Shown piece after piece: positions 21,921 to 32,974 of a stretch of DNA of 64,000 bases; position 1 is the first letter of the stretch; each line of letters opens with the position of its first letter. This DNA is from Spinacia oleracea. Lineage: Eukaryota; Streptophyta; Magnoliopsida; Caryophyllales; Amaranthaceae. The notes beneath the pieces are model-generated. The model ran no database searches. It was not told the origin of the DNA and was given only the letters and a program-made list of their open reading frames with translations. The stretch covers positions 90,810,810-90,874,809 of the forward strand of contig NC_079489.1 of assembly GCF_020520425.1 (NCBI RefSeq), written 5' to 3'. The position numbers were made by a program, and so were the translations under genes.

Positions 21921-22363
21921 CTAGTTTTGAGTCACTGTTGTTAGAAAGGTTGATTTTTCTGTTTCCTTAATTATGGGCGTCCTTTTTTCATGATTTTCGA
22001 TAGCTTTTAGAATTTCAAAGTCAGTTTCTTGTGAAGCAAAGTTGTTTGGATTAGGATTGTGTTTTGAATTAGAACTCGAAGAGTAAGTAGAAATTGAAGT
22101 GTTATTGAAATCAACAATCATTACATCGACTGTTTTGACTTGAAGCTCGGCCTTTAGAGGCTCTTGATTGATGCAAGACTCTAGTTCTAGACTCTTAGAC
22201 TCGTTGTTAGACTCAAAAATTGAAAGACAGACTCTGGACTTGGACAAAGGCACTAATCGTAAAGATAGTTCTCGGGGTATTCCCAGATATCCACATCATT
22301 GTCATAATCATCGTAGACGGGGCTACATGCACAGATCTTCAAGGCTTGATCCCAGACCTGGTC
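21921..22363 (-). pseudogene. E2 protease-RT linker, degenerate
   Basis: Between the protease region and pol a 110-residue frame (21921-22253) is rich in Ser, Asn and Glu. It ends just before the conserved start of the RT region and has no catalytic motif. Its length and position fit the variable protease-RT linker of Tat elements. Stops separate it from both neighbours. Confidence 0.5.
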
Positions 22364-23242
22364 TCACGTGCTGTAAGGAAATGCGGCGAAGCTGCCCTTG
22401 CATGAAGTGTTGAGCCCTAGAAGGAACATTCTCACCATCTTTCCTTCTGGCAGCTCGGGCTTAATTGTACGAGCGAAGGTTGCCCATCTGTAGTAGTATT
22501 CTTGAATGCACTCATCTTTTTCCTGGCGTACAGGCGGCTTTTGTTTGATGAGAGTGTCTCGGAAGCTGGAACCTTTGAGGGTGAGGCAGGCAAGGCCATC
22601 CAATATTTCCTCGAACCACGGTTCTCCGAATAGTAGGTCGAAGTTGGCAGATACATCGACAACTAGAAATTCAGCATTGCTATGATAAGTGTCGAAGGAG
22701 AAGACTAGTTCGAGGACTCCCAGGACCTTGTATGTGACCTCCTGGAGTTTGTCAGTTTGTTGAGCACTCAGCATGAGATCGTACTCGGAAAACCCCAAAG
22801 CCTTCAAGGTGGCGAGAGGGCAGATGTTCTCTTGAATGTCGGTGGTAACCCTAGGTTCGGGGATCACCCAGTTTTGAGCACTTGGAAGGAGATGGTAAAA
22901 GCTTGGGACCATCAATTCGTAACCTGGCTTGTATATTGTAGAAATCAAATTGCATGGAAATTCCTCCTCTTCATCTTCACAGTCACAGGAGATGGCTTGG
23001 ACCGAAGGAGTTTGTTTGGCTCCGGGAGGTAGGGGTAAGGTCTTGTTGTCGACCATGTTCTGGATCAAGTGCTTAAGCTTGTAGCAGTCTTTGATGTCAT
23101 TACCCTTCCCTTGATGATACTTGCAATGGGCTGCCGGATCCCAGCTTTTGGACCTCTTGTCGACTGGAGGATCGGGTGTTGGGCCGATTGGTGTTATGAC
23201 TTGTTTCTCAACCAACCGATTGAATGCCTCGCTGTAGGACAT
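22364..23242 (-). pseudogene. E2 gag C-terminus and protease, followed by a misplaced gag-like segment
   Basis: The 292-residue frame starts with the Tat zinc-knuckle-like motif CKYHQGKGNDIKDCYKLKHL (near residue 39). It then has a retropepsin-like region with CPLATLKALGFSEYDL and the C-terminal FDLLFGEPW. The catalytic Asp-Ser/Thr-Gly expected before CPLATL reads D-I-Q-E-N, so the protease looks dead. After the protease the frame runs into QEYYYRWATFA...LPEGKMVRMFLLGL, which resembles the middle of a gag capsid domain. That suggests an internal rearrangement or template switch. Confidence 0.65.
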
Positions 23243-23401
23243 ACCGAGGTTTGTAAAGACCCTTTGTGGTCTGCCTTGATAGTTGCGTTGGTTAGCATTG
23301 TTCTTGAAGTTGTTTGACTTTGGACCTTGAGGAGCCTCTAGGGCGTTGACCTCATGAACTTTGTGTGTTGCTTCAGGTCTCTTGCCCTTCCACTTTTCAG
23401 C

Positions 23402-24302
23402 TTGTGCAACCGGGGGCAGCTGGTGTTTTCATCAGGTCATCTTCTATGTCGACCCCGATGTCGTAAGTCCTCTTGAAGCTTTCCAAGCCTAGGTACTTCA
23501 TGTGAGTATTGTATTTCGGAAGAAGACCAGCTATAGAGATCTTGACTAGTTCTCTCTCGGAGGGTCGAGTCACCATCTAGGATGCCATTTCTCTCCACTG
23601 GTTGAGGTAAGTAGTGAAGCCTTCCTAAGGCCCTTGCCTGAGAACCTCTAACTCCCTTAGAGTGGTTTGAAGTTGAATGTTGGGTTGATATTGCTCCATG
23701 AATGCTCGAGCGACTGCTTCCCATGTACATGTTTGATGTTCCTTGAGTGAATAGTACCATTTCTGGCAGACTGGTTCCAGAGACATGGGGAATACCACAG
23801 GGTATAGCTCAAGTTCGACCCCCTTGATGGCCATTGTAGCTCTGAAGTTCTTGAGGTGGTATTTAGTATTGTCGGTGGACTTGAACTTTGGAATATCATT
23901 GGCGGAGAATTTGTCTGGCAGATTCGCCTTCCCCTTGAGGTTATCTTCCATTGAGGTGTCAAAGTAGTTCTCTTGATTAGTGACCTTACTGACCAGACTC
24001 TCGATCTTCTTGGTTAAGTCATCAGTAGGCGTGCCCTGTTCCACAACACCCAGTCGGTTGCTTATGTTTTCCACATTGGCGCTGAGGCTAGTGAAAGCTG
24101 CTAGGAGTTGAGTGAGTTGATCGAAGGCAGACATTTGGGCTGATTCTTGAAAGGGACTCGAAGTTTGATTTGTAGGAGATGAACTGGCTGCTCGTTCGAT
24201 GCCGGCTATGAGGGAGGCTAGGGCTGATGGATTTCTTTTCAACCTCTCTCCTCTTCGGCCAACCAACAGGATCCTCGGACTCCTATTTAGGACACACCAC
24301 AT
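23402..24302 (-). pseudogene. E2 gag (capsid region), interrupted by stop codons
   Basis: A 225-residue frame (23625-24302) holds the Retrotrans_gag core (YHLKNFRATMAIKG, KWYYSLKEH, TWEAVARAFMEQY). The same frame continues past a TAG at 23625-23627 through FTTYLNQWREMAS, a second TAG near 23577, SERELVKISIAGLLPKYNTH and a TGA near 23402. A frame change then leads to the zinc-knuckle ORF. Gag forms the virus-like particle in which reverse transcription happens; this copy cannot encode a full one. Confidence 0.75.
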
Positions 24303-24537
24303 TATTTAGAACTTGGACTTCCCGACACATGATATGATATGCATGCAATGAATGAGACCTAGACTTGACTCTAAGTGCCACTCCGAAGATTCGGGATTTT
24401 GGATTTTGTATTTGTACTCGGGCTTTGCAACCCGTTGGAAGTGTTTGAGAGGAGCCTTCATTCTTTTGTGGAAGTTGACTCTTTGTACTAGAACTTGGAA
24501 TGTCGAAAGAATATTTCGACCTGTTGGACCTTGGACT

Positions 24538-25105
24538 ATTTTAGGGGAATTTCAACCCATTGAGAATTTCGAAATTTGACTTGTGCTAGGAGATTGAATT
24601 TTGTATTATTTCAAGGGAATTTCAACCCGTCAATATTTTAGGGGAATTTCAACCCGTCGGACTCGGAATATTTGAAGGGAATTTCAACCCAATTGAAAGG
24701 GAATTGATTTTGTATTATTTCAAGGGAATTTCAACCCGTCAATATTTTAGGGGAATTTCAACCCATTGATAGGACTTGGAATATTTGAAGGGAATTTCAA
24801 CCCGAGAATAGGATGCGAATTTTGAACTTGTACTATTTCAGGGGATTTTCAACCCATTCGAGAATTGGAACTTGTATTATTTCAGGGGATTTTCAACCCA
24901 TTGGAAAAGAGGGTTTTGAACTTGTATTATTTCAGGGGATTTTCAACCCATTGGAAGTATTTTGAGGGATCGGATTTGTATTATATCAGGGGAGTTTCAA
25001 CCCATTTGACAATTGGACTTGTATTATTTTAGGGATTTTCAACCCAGAGATAGAATGTGGAACTTGAATTTGTACTATTTCAGGGGATTTTCAACCCATT
25101 GGAAA
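24538..25105. repeat. Minisatellite array A in E2 5' UTR
   Basis: About 13 copies of a core AGGGGATTTTCAACCCATTGG (variants GGGAATTTCAACCCGTC), spaced 30-55 bp, separated by TTGTATTATTTC or GGACTTG-type filler. It has no coding potential. Confidence 0.9.
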
Positions 25106-25249
25106 TGTTTTGGAATTTTGAATTTGAGAGCAATGGAAGGCAAAGATTTGCAGCTCGAAAATGAGTCTGGAGTTGGAATTTCATTCGAAGTTTGAACTTT
25201 GAACTGGAAAGGACGTACTTTTGTATATAGAATGTGAGGCTTTGAACAT

Positions 25250-26135
25250 GGAAAATCCGGCATTATGCCGCCATAAATTTGAGACATTGAATTTGGGAAT
25301 TTGTAAGTCCGGCATTATGTCGCCGTGGACTTTGAATTTTGAAGTGTTTGAAAATGAGATTGAATGAGGGAGATTATGCCATCATAGATTTGGAATCGGA
25401 AAGTTTCGATCATAGGACTTGAGATTTGAGGGTTTGGAATTTTTGAACTTCGAACTTGAGGTTTGAAATGTGGAATGGAAAAGTCGGCATTACGACGGTA
25501 TGAATTTGGAACTTGAACTTGAGGTTTTGAGATTGGCATTGGCAACTCGAACTTGAGGTTTGAAGACTTGAATGTTTGGACTAGAAAATCCGGCATGACG
25601 CCGTTGGATTTGAGTTTTGAATTTGGAACTTGAAACTTTGAAATTTGAATTGAAAAATTTGGCATTATGACGTCGTTGGATTTGAGTTTTGAACTTGAAA
25701 TAGGAGTTTTGACTAGAAAATTCGGCATTATGGCGCCGTTGGATTGAGTTTTGATCTTGAAATAGAAATTTGGACTAGAAAATCCGGCATTATGGCGTCG
25801 TTGGATTGAGTCTTGACTTGAAACTCAAAACTTGGAATTTGAACTGGAAAATCAGGCATTAGGACGTCGTTGGATTTGGATTTGAAAATTGAGGACTCGA
25901 AATTTGGCCTAGAAGATCCGGCATTATGACGCCATTGGATTTGAATTTGAATTTGGAATTTGAGGTTTTGAAATGGAAAATCCGGCAATACGACGCCGTT
26001 GGATTTGAACTTGAATTTGAAAGTTAAGATTTGAAATGGAAAATCCGGCATTATGACGCCGTTGGATTGCATTTTGAATTCGGAACTTGGAATTTGGACT
26101 CGAAAATCCGGCATTATGACGCCGTTGGATTGAAT
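25250..26135. repeat. Minisatellite array B in E2 5' UTR
   Basis: About 13 copies of CCGGCATTATGACGCCGTTGG with AAA before it, period about 62-66 bp, separated by AT-rich TTGAATTTGGAACTT filler. The CCGGC...GCCG ends can pair. Minus-strand frames across it read repeated NGVIMPDF peptides, a consequence of the repeat. Confidence 0.9.
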
Positions 26136-27020
26136 TTTGAATTTGGCATTTGTGCGTGAGGCGTGTTTAAGGGTTTTGAATCAAATGGAGTGGCACTCCT
26201 AAAAGACCTTAAATCGGCGATTTAGATGCATGAGGTTTGAATGATGCTCCTAGGGGTTTGATTTCCTAGTTGGAGGCTAATTGGTTTTGGCAAGCTAGAA
26301 CTCGAGGTTAGCCATTCACGCGTGCAAAGACGCCCACACAATGCACAAATAGCACGTTGTCACACTAACATGTATATGAATGCGACATGCAAAGTTCTCA
26401 ACCTAAGGTCGGTCTAAGTTTTGTATGATGCAAGTGGTCGGCTTCGGGTGTCAAAAAGGTACTTGACTAAGGGACGGATTCGGCGACAACTTGCACATCC
26501 GCCTAAGGGACGTGTGTGTTGGCAGACGGCCTCCATACTTGACACCGGGAATGTCAAGCAAATGTCAAGTTTCGGTAGGCGCGGAAATGGTCACACACTT
26601 TGGTCGGGAACCGTATGGAGAGTCACCATTTCGTTGCCCCCGGGGCTAGCCCGAATGTAGAATACATCCGTTTGGGCAAGGTAGAAATTCATTTTGCACA
26701 ATATGGTTTTCGAAAAATGCATGAAATGCCTAGAAATTGAAATTTGAAATCGCACTCGAATTTGTATTTTTAAAGCTCATTTTTCGACATTCGTTCACGA
26801 GGTTTGGGAGCGTCCTTCCAGATTCAAAAATAGACTTACTCCCAACACGAAAAGTTGAGCAAAAGTGGGCGACAAGCCACTGTGAGCCACTGTCCTGGAT
26901 GCAGGCAGTGGCGTTGGGCGCAGCTGGCTGCGCCTGGCGCCAGTGCTGGCATCCAGTACTTAAGCAGATCAGTGGCTTGCTGCTCGAAGTCTGCTCGCTT
27001 TTGGAAATTGAAATTAGTAA
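26136..27020. other. E2 5' UTR next to the primer site
   Basis: Non-coding leader. It includes a GC palindrome cluster at 26910-26952 (TTGGGCGCAGCTGGCTGCGCC, then TGGCGCCAGTGCTGGC) of the same style as the E0 cassettes. No gene is seen. Confidence 0.6.
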
Positions 27021-27040
27021 GATCCCAAGTGGAGTCGCCA
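27021..27040 (-). other. E2 primer binding site (tRNA-Arg)
   Basis: The minus strand reads TGGCGACTCCACTTGGGATC, four bases inside the 5' LTR. It matches the reverse complement of the plant tRNA-Arg(ACG) 3' end with two mismatches. Confidence 0.88.
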
Positions 27041-27044
27041 GAAT

Positions 27045-29174
27045 TGTAGGGGGGTGTTTTTGATCTCGCATCGCAAGTATGCTCTTTCCCTACAAGGGGC
27101 GGTTCTTTAGAAAACCATTGTATTTTTGTACCTCGAAGGAGTCGCCACCAAACGTTATTTAAAGTCTCGTTTGGAAAGACCGCAAGTGACTCTATTTTGG
27201 ATAAGGCTTTGAATCCTCGAAACGGATGGGTGAGATCCAGGCACGGGAACGAGATGCTTATTCCGCGAGCTTTAGAAATTATTCGAGTACGTGACATAGC
27301 ATTTTCGAAAATATACCCTAGATTATTAGACTATGTGGGTTAGAAATTTAGAGCAAATAGAATTTCTAATTGTATGGTGGTCACTTTGCTTTAAAGGTAA
27401 TTTAAAGGAACCTAAGGCCGGTTTGTCCAAGAAATTATCTTCGTTAAGCGTGATGTAACCTTGCATTTTATTGTATTTAGCATGTATGGTGATGAAAGCA
27501 ATAAAGCAAAGAAAGCAACATCACAATTGTAAATGAGTGGGGAATTAGTAAATACAAGACCCCCTAGAAAAGGACTAGGGAGTAGGTCCACATTTCCTAG
27601 AAGGACTAGGCAAGTAAAGATGCGGAATTGAAATGCGGAATTGAAAGTGCGATATTGAAACTGCGGAATTGAAAGTGCGATATTGAAATTGCGGTATTGA
27701 AAGGTGCATAATTAAAATTGCAATATTGAAAGGTGCATAATCGAAATTGCGATATTGAAATTTGTACTTGGGCACATGAGATTCGAACGCCAAGCAGCTC
27801 CTTAAAAATAAGTGCGCCCGACACGAATTCAAAGCCAAATCTCAACTTGGGAGAAGTTGCTCATCCCAAAGTATCCTAGATTTTGCATATAGAACTTGAA
27901 CTTGAAAGTTTGAATCTTGAAATATTGAACTTGAAATAATTGAACTTGAACTTGAAATATTGAACTTGTACTTGAAATATTGAAACTTAAGAGACTTGAA
28001 TCTCAAAGATCGGGCCTTTTAATGTTTAAAAGGTTGGACCTTTGATGTGGTCTTACTTTGAAGGGATCCTAGTTTAGGGAAGTAGTCATGAGCAACCCTA
28101 AACATTGTGCGATCTTGCAATTTGAAAACTTGAACTTGTATATTGAAAAATGGAGTCTTGAATCTCAAAAGACTAAACCTTTAAAATCTAGAAAGGTGTC
28201 ATCTTTGATTACTCCATACTTGAAAGTGATTCTAGTTCAAAGAAGTGATTGCAAACAACTTTGAACATCCTTGAATCTTGAAAGTTTGCATTTTTGTATT
28301 TTGAAAAGTTTGGATTTTGAAAAGATGTATGATTGTTGTAAGTGACATTTTTAGTAATAAATATGCCAACTTGCTAATCATTTTTGAAATAGGAAAATCA
28401 AAGAAACATGATTGGATATTGTGGGATTCGGAATTACCTATTTAGGTTTAGGTAAGAATTCATTTTAGAGCTCCCAATTGCTTAGAACTTGAAGTTTGTA
28501 TGTGTTTTTGAAGGATTTTTGGACTTAAATTTGAGGCGTAATTTTTGTGTTACGACGTTGTATCTTGAAGTTGCCTCCCTTAATGCTGAAAATTAGGGGG
28601 TATTTATAGGAAAAATTGCTGGAAACTTCCAGCCAATGCCAGCGCAGCACGCCAAACCAGCGCTGGGTGTTGGTGACGTGGCATGAATGCCGCCAAAAAG
28701 GACGGAAAGATGTCGTCCTTGATTTGTCTTGTATGGGTGTACCTTCATACGAATAGTACGATGCTTGGCACATAGTGCTTTCGTGGAGGTTAAGACTTCA
28801 TTTTGCGTAAAAAAAAAACAAGTCGATGCGGGTTTTGAATTCCGGTTGTACGGGACGGGGCCCGGCTTGCTCGGTTTTGTGGGTCGGCGCCCGAATTTGA
28901 CTTGCCTTATATGATTTTGAGTGGAAAAGGCCTAGTAAAACCAATGGAATGGTCTATCAGATGAGATTGTACTTGGATTTTGAAATTGCTTTTTGAGAGT
29001 TGTATTTTGTACCGAGTTCCAAGAGGGGAACGGTCTCGGGGATTGGATTTCAAACCTTGTATTTTGGAGATGTTCTTAGCAATTGGGATTTCCGCACGGA
29101 GTTGCTCCAACCGCCTAGTAAGGATAATGGTATCGTCATCATCCTAGAGGGGAGACACAAATTAGGTGTCTACA
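27045..29174 (-). repeat. E2 5' LTR
   Basis: 2130 bp, the partner of 13899-15995. It is 33 bp longer, mainly through an extra AAGGTGCATAAT unit near 27700-27740. TATAAATA lies on the minus strand at 28600-28609, with the palindrome CCAGCGCTGGGTGTTGG and TGACGTGGCA upstream of it. CCTTT follows at 29175-29179. Confidence 0.93.
28600..28609 (-). promoter_or_regulatory. TATA box of the E2 5' LTR
   Basis: The minus strand reads CCTATAAATA. A GC palindrome and an ACGT-core element (TGACGTGGCA, a bZIP-type site) lie 55-80 bp upstream. Both are kept in the two LTRs. Confidence 0.65.
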
Positions 29175-29394
29175 CCTTTGCCTTAATGACCCTATGATGA
29201 TCCATCATTTGCACTTGCATTGTTGGGGAGTAGATTAATTTAGCAGGTTGGTAGATCAAAGTACGATCGAAATCATGTAGCTTGGGATGGTTGAGAGAGT
29301 TGCATTCTTTCGTGCTTTAAAACTAATTTAAATTATACTTTATGCATGATTTGGGTTTGTTGGATTTTTAATACTTTGGTTTTTGGGCCGTTAT
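29175..29394 (+). repeat. E2 right target duplication and E1 3' LTR, second part
   Basis: CCTTT (29175-29179) duplicates 13894-13898. The sequence then continues the E1 U5 (GCCTTAATGACCCTATGATG...). It runs up to the E3 LTR at 29395, where the E1 LTR end is not clearly recognisable. Confidence 0.7.
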
Positions 29395-32132
29395 TGTAAC
29401 AGTCCACATAATCAGCTGCTATTTATGGCACAATTAGATTCTAAGCGGAAGCTAAGCCAGCTGATTAGTGCACTATTACTGACTCACTAATCTTCCCCCT
29501 AGGTGGATGATTAGTGATCACATTAGCATCTTAAACAAAACAACATAGTTCAAAAGTTTTATTAGTTTCTAGTGCCCTTATTACATATTACAAAGTTATG
29601 CAAAACCAAAATTAGTTTACATATTAACATAATTTACTTGTCTATAGCAAAAGTGAACGCGTCCTCGCCGTAATAAAAGCAAACTTCATCTAAGGAACAT
29701 AATCTTCACCCAAGGAAACACGATAAGCTACTTTCTAAGATTTTGCTTGCAGCGGGGAAGAGTCTTCCCTTACCAGGACAGATTCAAAACAAAATAAACG
29801 ATCAGCAAAAGCTGGTACACAAATTCCCATCACACACATACATGCTATGAGTTTGATTATATAAAACAAATATTTGAATAACCAAATTTCTTGTACGAAC
29901 TTATTTTCACAATACCTTATTTTTCAACCAAAAATATCAAAGGAAATCTTATCGCACACAAAATTCAAACTTTCTTTCACAAACATTTTAGAATTTATAG
30001 TTGAAACTTTTGTGAACGGGGGAGGAGAACACAATAGAGAGGGGTCGTTTGACCACAGTCTCTAGTAGTTTGAGGGTCGTCACCCTACCTTTTTACACAT
30101 GCTTGCAAGACTTTTAGGACATGTCTCCACACAGATGTACAGATGTACATTTACACATACACATTTACACACAATCCTCTCCCCGTCAAAACGTAATTGA
30201 AAAGAATTCATTTTGCTTCAAGATTTCTGAATGTTCACACATACTTTTGAAACACATTTACTAAGATTTCACATTTTATATTAAACCAATTCCAGTCAAG
30301 TCTGGAATTAACGAATTAAAAATGCACATGGTGATTCATAAGGAAAAAGGAAAAAAACAAATTCCTTTCAGATTATGCTTTTAGAAAATCTAGTTTGAAA
30401 TATCCGCTTAAATACTTGATTTCGAATTTTTGTTTGATTGATAGAACGTCAAGAATGTTAGTGAATATTTCATTGAAATCTCGTTCTCAAATAATTGTTG
30501 TCAAAATTCACAAATTCTTTTCGAAACAAGAGCTTGAAATTTAAGAGTTTTAGTTTAAGCGAAAACGAGCAATTTTCGAGGTTTTCGTGTAAATTTAAAT
30601 TCTTTCTATTCAAAACTAATTAAACCCTAAGGAAACCGGTCAATACATGAATGTCTTGACTACAAAGGTTCCACACCAAAATTTCTGTAATTCAACTGAT
30701 TTAGTTTATAAAAGAAAATCACACAAAGAGACTTTGCAATTGAAACTACGGTTCGTTTCGACAGATTCTGCTGGACTACCTACAACTCACGACTTGACCA
30801 GCAACTAAAACCACTTAATAAACAGGAAACCAAGTATATTTCATCACCAAGAACAACATGTAATTCACACAATTTGTTTCACCCAAAAAATCATTCATAA
30901 ATATCAAATAGCATAGCTTTTAAAAAGAAGCTTATGATGGTTGTTTTGTGTACCTTAATTGTGGGGTGATATCTCCTCAACTATGAACTCACGAATCAGA
31001 GATTTCTTCACTAACACTTTTCCTAGTTCAATACCAACATAATATAAGAATTTAATAAGAAAAATCCCAAGAATAAGGTACTAATTCAACCCAGGTTACA
31101 GCCCTAGAAGATTTACCTTAGCTGGTGGGTTTCGCTTCGGTTGGCTTGATTTTCCTTGGTTTTTCCACAAACGATTGCTTACCCAATCTGCAAAAATAGG
31201 TAAATAATAAATTCCTAAAGTTTCATGCAAAAATTCAGAAGGAAAGAAGATGAAAATTGGAGGTGAATCATCACCGCCAGACTGGCGAGACAGAAGCAGA
31301 GGAGGGAAGAGCTCTGGGCAGAGGGTTTCTGGACTCTTCTGGGGTGGAGAAAACAATGGGGGGTTGCTCTCTATTTATAGGAAGGCTGGGTGTAGCTATT
31401 TTTGTAATTACTCATTCTTAGAGAGGTTAATTTGGTCATTTCCCAAGGTGGGTCTGCTGCAGAATGTTGCTGGAAGTATCTATGTTTAAGCTTCACTTAT
31501 TGGGTCATTTGGAAGATATAATACCTTGATTAATACCCTAATATGTCACATGTATGCCCCAAAGAGTTCCCATTATAATTAATTTCATTAACTAGGTCCT
31601 TGAATGCGTTTTTCGGGAATCACCGTTTTACCCAAAATGTCAATATCAGAATTCCCAATATTGTTTTCAATTCTTCAATTTCTCACAAACTATTCTATCT
31701 AAATTTTCTTAGAACATTTCCTTACCAATTATACTTAGTTCATAACTTAAAAATTAATCCATCATTTCACAACACAAGTCACAAAACACACACACACACA
31801 CACACATAATTTACAGTTCACATAGTTATTTGATAATTATCACACTTATCTTAACGAAAATCAAATTTATTCACCGGATTGATGACAATCCCGTTTTTAA
31901 TCACATATTTATGTTATTTAAAAATAGAGCTATTATAGTTATGGTTCCAACTTGTAGGAGGCCTCAATAATTATTATTTATGTTGGTTTAAAAGTTAGTT
32001 GGCATTAATTTCCGCTGCGTAATTCTGGTAATAGCCTTAACCGTTATCACGGTGGCGGTAATACTTTAGTAATTCCTTTATTTAAAATTGGAAAATGGTT
32101 TTATAAAAGCAAGGAATTATTAGGGTGTTACA
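29395..32132 (-). repeat. E3: chromovirus-type LTR, probably solo
   Basis: On the minus strand it starts TGTAACACCCTAATAATTCC (32132) and ends GGACTGTTACA (29395), so the termini are inverted repeats. A minus-strand TATAAATAG lies at about 31371-31380, and a TACCAGCTTTTGCTGA block in U5 resembles the E1 U5. No internal region flanks it. The flanks GTTAT and ACAAT do not form a target duplication. It is either a solo LTR made by recombination between different copies or an element end left by deletion. It contains a (CA)n tract at 31787-31806. Confidence 0.7.
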
Positions 32133-32159
32133 ACAATTTCAAACATTAATATCTTCCAT

Positions 32160-32330
32160 TATGGATAAGAAAAAATTATAAGAATTCGATATTTAAAATA
32201 TATTTGTTGAGACGAATCTAATAAGACCCCACACGACTATGTTTTTTCTTAAGTATAAATCACAAAAGGAAATTAAATGAGCTTGTGTGAATAGTGTCAA
32301 AAACTCAATTGTGTCATGTAAATAAGAACG
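32160..32330 (-). repeat. Dispersed MITE-like fragment (also at 35155-35300 and 37990-38180)
   Basis: The reverse complement of TAGATTCGTCTCAA...TTATAATTTTT found here also occurs on the + strand at 37990-38180 (GTGGGATCTTGTTAGATTCG) and, diverged, at 35155-35300. Such AT-rich fragments are very common between plant genes. Confidence 0.5.
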
Positions 32331-32405
32331 GGGGAAGTAAATTCTAATGGGAAAAAAGTATCAAAATCATGAAAAATCAAATTTAAGAGTATTTGTACTA
32401 TAAAT

Positions 32406-32958
32406 TTTAGGATTTTTTGGTATTTACTACCTTAAAAATACACCACTTTTGTATTTACTACCTTATGAAAATTTTATTTTAAATTACTACCTTAAAGTTC
32501 CATTTTTTTTGTATTCACTACCATTTTACAGTTTTCTCATTTTAAAATTGAGATATCTCTTTCGTTTCTTAATCATTTTAAGTGATTCAAAGCTCATTCT
32601 TCTCATTTATATGTAAGGATTCCATAGGGATCTTACCTTTTAACATTTCGTAAAAGTTTAAACAAATTAAATATTATTTTTAAAATTATAAAATATTTAT
32701 GAATTATCAAACGAATTTTTTTGAAATGACTTTCTCAATGAAATCCCTATAGAAAAAGGAAAATAATGAACTTCGAATCACTTTAAACGATTAAGAAACG
32801 AAAGAGATAACTTAATTTTAAAATGAGAAAGCTATAAAGTGGTAGTAAATAAAAAAAATCTGGAAGTTTAAGGTAGTAATTTAAAATAAAAATTTCATAA
32901 GGTAGTAAATACAAAAGTGGTGTATTTTAAAGGTAGTAAATACCAAAATTTCCTAAAT
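32406..32958. mobile_element. Fold-back / MITE-like element 1
   Basis: The left arm (GGTATTTACTACC, CACCACTTTTGTATTTACTA, CCTTAAAGTTCC, TCTCTTTCGTTTCTTAATCA) recurs as its reverse complement in the right arm, giving a hairpin with arms of about 250 bp and no coding region. A clear target duplication was not established. Confidence 0.75.
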
Positions 32959-32974
32959 TTTATATATTTTATTC

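Larger units (their letters stand above)
13899..29174 (-). mobile_element. E2: complete Tat-lineage (Ogre/Retand-like) LTR retrotransposon
   Basis: A 15,276-bp element on the minus strand with 2.1-kb LTRs (27045-29174 and 13899-15995), both TG...CA, flanked by the 5-bp duplication CCTTT. The order on the minus strand is: 5' LTR, tRNA-Arg primer site, 5' UTR with two minisatellite arrays, gag, protease, pol with two RNase H domains, conserved hairpin, opposite-strand plant-mobile-domain gene, polypurine tract, 3' LTR. Two RNase H domains plus an antisense extra ORF are hallmarks of the Tat lineage. Gag carries stop codons, the protease motif is degenerate and the integrase triad is mutated, so the copy is not autonomous. 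It is inserted in the E1 LTR. Confidence 0.95.

Noticed and set aside
25315..26114. Two minus-strand ORFs of about 130 codons with repeated NGVIMPDF peptides
   Set aside because: They are read-through of minisatellite array B; the frame shifts between units and no domain is recognisable.
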